DNA from: Opitutia bacterium
GTDB lineage: Bacteria; Verrucomicrobiota; Verrucomicrobiia; Opitutales; Coraliomargaritaceae
Assembly: GCA_003503355.1 (NCBI GenBank)
Contig: DOCS01000017.1
Span: 1-10,834, forward strand
Direction of reading: 5' to 3'
DNA: 10,834 nucleotides
Both the position numbers and the translations under genes were made by a program. The notes beneath the pieces are model-generated. The model was not told the origin of the DNA, did no database searches, and was given only the letters and a program-made list of their open reading frames with translations. Each line of letters starts with the position of its first letter. Within the stretch, counting starts at the first letter, position 1. Shown here piece by piece: positions 8,471 to 10,834 of the stretch.

Positions 8471-9211
8471 TTATTTATAAAATACCCGATCCAAGCTGAG
8501 TCCCTTGCCCGGGGCGGTAACTATTCGATGGGTGCGCTGCTTGGAAGCTAGGATCTCGCTAATGTCGTCGGGGCTGAGGCGGCCGCGGCCGACGGCGTAC
8601 AGCGCTCCGGCCAAGCTGCGTACCATTTTATACAAGAAACCTGAGCCTTCGGTGGTGAGGGTAATATGATTGCCGCGCTGGGAGACTCTCAGCGTGTGAA
8701 TGGTTTTAACCGGATTCGGGTCGTTGTCCTTACTGTGACTCGCGCTGTAGGCGGTAAAGTCGTGGGTGCCGGTGAGGCGCTGCGCGGCGGCATTCATCGC
8801 CTCGAGGTCGAGCGGAATGTCGCGGCAGGCCCACACATAGCGATCGTCGCTGGGTTTGGCGCGTCCCAAGTAGTAGCGGAATTTGTAGCGCTTGCCTTGT
8901 ACGGAGAAGCGGGCATGGAACGCCTCGCTGGCCGGGCGGATCGATTTAATCTGTATGGTGGTCGGCAGTTGGGCATGCAGTGCGCGGGTCAGCTTTTCCG
9001 GGCCGTGCTTCCAGCTCGCGTCAAAATGAAAGCACTGGCCGTTGGCATGCACACCGGCATCGGTGCGACCGCTGCCATGGATCTTGATGTCGGTGGAAAA
9101 GATCTGCGAGAGGATCGCTTCGAGGTGGTTTTGCACTGCACCGCCATGCGGCTGGCGCTGCCAACCGCCGAACTCGGTGCCATCGTAGGCGCAAATACAT
9201 TTCCAACGCAT
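8471..9211 (-). CDS. truA: tRNA pseudouridine(38-40) synthase
   Basis: TruA isomerises uridines 38-40 in the anticodon stem-loop of many tRNAs to pseudouridine. From the ATG at 9211 the protein has 246 residues. It opens with [20 protein letters not shown], the usual TruA start. The catalytic motif is [14 protein letters not shown] (46-59) with Asp51. Tyr109 in KRYKFRYY (107-114) is the conserved active-site tyrosine. GTHDFTAY (148-155) and [16 protein letters not shown] (189-204) complete the family pattern. A TTG at 9229 in the same frame would add six residues (MARVLR) but would run past the TTG start of the divergent permease, so I reject it. A weak AAGAG lies 8 bases before the ATG. It is the first gene of the minus-strand group truA-comF-accD-folC. 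Confidence 0.95.
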   Translation of the reverse strand: MRWKCICAYDGTEFGGWQRQPHGGAVQNHLEAILSQIFSTDIKIHGSGRTDAGVHANGQCFHFDASWKHGPEKLTRALHAQLPTTIQIKSIRPASEAFHARFSVQGKRYKFRYYLGRAKPSDDRYVWACRDIPLDLEAMNAAAQRLTGTHDFTAYSASHSKDNDPNPVKTIHTLRVSQRGNHITLTTEGSGFLYKMVRSLAGALYAVGRGRLSPDDISEILASKQRTHRIVTAPGKGLSLDRVFYK

Positions 9212-9258
9212 ACGAAGGACTCTTGCCAACGCGCTTCGGGATGCAAGGCTGCGTTGTG

Positions 9259-10011
9259 ATGCAGGCTCTGGAACATTGGCAATTTCTCGTCATCGCGCTC
9301 GGCGCGGTCTTTGTCGGCTTCGGTAAGGGCGGACTGCCGGGGGTGGGCAATTTGACCGTGGTGCTGTTGGCGCTGGTGCTGCCGCCGAAGGCGTCGGTCG
9401 GGGTGTTGCTGCCGATTCTGATTGTCGCCGATTTGATGGCGGTGGCGATTTATCGGCGGCATGCCGAGTGGCGCTATATTGTGCGGCTGTTGCCGTGGAT
9501 GTTGGTGGGGATTGTGTTCGGTTACTTTGTGTTTAGCCGGGTGAATGATGCTCATGTGCGCCTCATGATCGGTGCGATTTTGCTGTCGATGACAGGGTTG
9601 CATTTTTATCGAAAATGGAGTTGCCGCCACCACGCGGGGGAGGATCTGTTGCCGCACCATCCCGTGTTTATTGCGACCACTGGGATCATTGGTGGTTTTG
9701 CCACAATGGTGGCGAACGCCGCAGGGCCCGTAGCGGCACTGTATTTTATTGCGTCGGGCCTACCCAAATATGCTTACATTGGCACGTCGGCCTGGCTATT
9801 TTTATTGGTCAACTGCATCAAGGTGCCGTTCATGATGCATCTTGGAATTATTCATTTTGACTCGATCGAGTTTAGCGCCCGCTTCATGCCGTATGCGATC
9901 GGCGCCGCATTGATCGCTCCCTTAATCGTCAAGCGCATCAATCAACGGGTGTTCGAAATATTGATTTGGGTCTTTGTTGTCATTGGCGGGCTCAAGCTCA
10001 TTGTTGCCTGA
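9259..10011 (+). CDS. TauE/SafE family sulfite exporter-like membrane protein
   Basis: A 250-residue inner-membrane protein of the TauE/SafE (formerly DUF81) family, whose studied members export sulfite, sulfoacetate or related organosulfur anions; many have unknown substrates. It shows the two-fold repeat typical of the family. The first half has [16 protein letters not shown] (19-34), [11 protein letters not shown] (42-52), [14 protein letters not shown] (58-71). The second has [20 protein letters not shown] (139-158), [20 protein letters not shown] (165-184). About seven or eight hydrophobic segments are visible. I chose the ATG at 9259, preceded by AAGG with 10 bases spacing. An ATG at 9241 and a TTG at 9223 in frame would add 6 or 12 unconserved residues. 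ruvC begins 8 bases after the stop, so the two are probably cotranscribed. The substrate cannot be inferred: no sulfur genes are nearby. Confidence 0.88.
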   Translation: MQALEHWQFLVIALGAVFVGFGKGGLPGVGNLTVVLLALVLPPKASVGVLLPILIVADLMAVAIYRRHAEWRYIVRLLPWMLVGIVFGYFVFSRVNDAHVRLMIGAILLSMTGLHFYRKWSCRHHAGEDLLPHHPVFIATTGIIGGFATMVANAAGPVAALYFIASGLPKYAYIGTSAWLFLLVNCIKVPFMMHLGIIHFDSIEFSARFMPYAIGAALIAPLIVKRINQRVFEILIWVFVVIGGLKLIVA

Positions 10012-10019
10012 AAATTGGA

Positions 10020-10604
10020 ATGGCACGAAAATCGACACGTAAACTTTGGGCCGAGCATATTGCCCGCGGCGGCGCGCCTTCCGCTGCGGCAAAACAGGCG
10101 GGGCCGATGCGAACAGTTCAATTCAGGGGCCTAGTGCTCGGCATTGATCCCAGTTTGCGTGGCAGTGGCTTTGCGGTGCTGGACTATCGCTCCTCGAATG
10201 AGGTGCGCATCGTCGAAACCGCGACACTTAGCTTAAAGCCGGTGATCTCGCAGATCGAATGCCTCGGTGCGATCGGCAACCAAGTCGAAGATTTTATCGA
10301 TCAGCACGAGCTCGCGCATGTCGCGATTGAGCAAACCATTTACGTGCAAAATTTCCAGACGGCGCAGATTCTGGGTGCAGCGCGTGGAGCGGCGATTGCG
10401 GTGGCCTCGATGCGCGGTCTGCCGGTGTTTGAATATGCGCCATTGCGGATCAAGCAAGCGGTGACGGGCGCGGGGCGCGCCAGCAAGGAGCAGGTCGCTC
10501 GTACGGTTTGCAGTATCACCGGTACTGACCTTGGGCAGCGCTTCGACGAGTCCGACGCTGCGGCGGTGGCTTTGTGCCATGCGTTTACTTGGCGCGGGGA
10601 GTGA
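10020..10604 (+). CDS. ruvC: Crossover junction endodeoxyribonuclease RuvC
   Basis: RuvC is the Holliday-junction resolvase that cuts four-way DNA junctions together with the RuvAB branch-migration motor. From the ATG at 10020 it has 194 residues. All four acidic metal ligands can be seen: Asp43 in [18 protein letters not shown] (39-56), Glu104 in VAIEQTIY (101-108), and Asp176 and Asp179 in [15 protein letters not shown] (175-189). [16 protein letters not shown] (111-126) and [17 protein letters not shown] (144-160) are family motifs. A basic extension of about 35 residues ([18 protein letters not shown]...) precedes the fold; a start at the ATG 10107 would remove most of it. I keep the longer form because TTGGA lies just before 10020 and similar extensions are, as I recall, common in Opitutae. 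The first motif has PSLRGSG where most RuvC have PGxxxTG. ruvA and ruvB are not in the window. Confidence 0.93.
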   Translation: MARKSTRKLWAEHIARGGAPSAAAKQAGPMRTVQFRGLVLGIDPSLRGSGFAVLDYRSSNEVRIVETATLSLKPVISQIECLGAIGNQVEDFIDQHELAHVAIEQTIYVQNFQTAQILGAARGAAIAVASMRGLPVFEYAPLRIKQAVTGAGRASKEQVARTVCSITGTDLGQRFDESDAAAVALCHAFTWRGE

Positions 10605-10664
10605 CACGTTGTTTATTTCATAGGGTAGACTTTTGCATTTTATGCTGTTACCATCTGGTTTCAT

Positions 10665-10834
10665 ATGAGCCCTTTACCCCGGAACCATGTTGCAGCAAAT
10701 GTCACCAGTCCGTCTGATGCAGAAATTCGTCTGCAAGCCCTGAACCAGACCAAAGATAAGTTATTGTCGATTGTCGGGCATGATATGCGCTCCGCGATTG
10801 GTGGCGTGGTTTCTTTGGTGGATATATTGGATCG
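10665..10834 (+). CDS. Histidine kinase, N-terminal part (cut by window end)
   Basis: The first 56 codons of a signal-transduction histidine kinase; the gene runs off the window. After a short polar start (MSPLPRNHVAANVTSPSDAE) the residues ALNQTKDKLLSIVGHDMRSA (25-44) are a clear HisKA dimerisation and phosphoacceptor box, with His39 as the autophosphorylated residue in the H-D-x-R pattern, followed by IGGVVSLVDIL. No membrane segment or sensor domain fits in the 25 residues before the box. The kinase must therefore take its signal from a partner protein, or from domains beyond the window end. An in-frame stop (TAG, 10626-10628) with no start codon after it fixes the ATG at 10665. No Shine-Dalgarno is seen. 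It lies 60 bases after ruvC and may have its own promoter. Confidence 0.85.
   Translation, partial: MSPLPRNHVAANVTSPSDAEIRLQALNQTKDKLLSIVGHDMRSAIGGVVSLVDILD

Noticed and set aside
8666..9259. 197-residue open frame antisense to truA
   Set aside because: The truA frame has all family motifs; the opposite frame has none.
8989..9660. 223-residue open frame antisense to the permease and overlapping truA
   Set aside because: His/Gln/Arg-rich low-complexity translation, opposite a real membrane protein gene.
1..10834. CRISPR array, insertion sequence, tRNA/rRNA gene or phage segment
   Set aside because: No regularly spaced repeats, transposase-like frame, terminal inverted repeats, cloverleaf or rRNA sequence could be found by eye on either strand.

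Overview
The window looks like a housekeeping stretch of a bacterial chromosome, most likely from a marine or aquatic member of Verrucomicrobiota (Opitutales/Puniceicoccales-like). This placement is inference. It rests on the style of the proteins: a RuvC with a basic N-terminal extension and a [10 protein letters not shown] active-site motif, a small addiction-module antitoxin/RelE-type pair, and an AccD with a degenerate zinc ribbon. Start codons usually lack strong Shine-Dalgarno sequences. Stops use all three codons, so the standard bacterial code applies.

Layout. Positions 1-306 hold nothing I can assign. carA (307-1470, +) encodes the small subunit of carbamoyl-phosphate synthase and is not followed by carB. 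Positions 1471-2121 look empty to a gene finder, but by eye they hold two possible stem-loops, a possible promoter, and the remains of a two-gene type II toxin-antitoxin module. The antitoxin has one amber codon. The toxin has two nonsense codons and an internal deletion with a frameshift. From 9211 down to 2122 six genes lie on the minus strand, in the transcribed order truA, comF, accD, folC, then two CPA2-type monovalent cation:proton antiporters with C-terminal TrkA-N (RCK) domains. The two antiporter genes overlap by 4 bases (ATGA). From 9259 the direction changes to plus: a TauE/SafE-family membrane permease, ruvC 8 bases behind it, and the 5' end of a histidine kinase gene cut by the window edge at 10834.

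How the genes fit together. accD and folC are 15 bases apart and probably cotranscribed. truA and comF stand upstream of them with short gaps, recalling the truA-(dedA)-accD-folC order of Escherichia coli. The antiporters probably form a two-gene unit for K+/Na+ and pH homeostasis, either at the end of that transcript or from their own promoter in the 112-base gap after folC.

I found no convincing new system. The two points most worth a second look are the decayed toxin-antitoxin locus (1613-2102) and the AccD whose zinc ribbon keeps only one of four cysteines.
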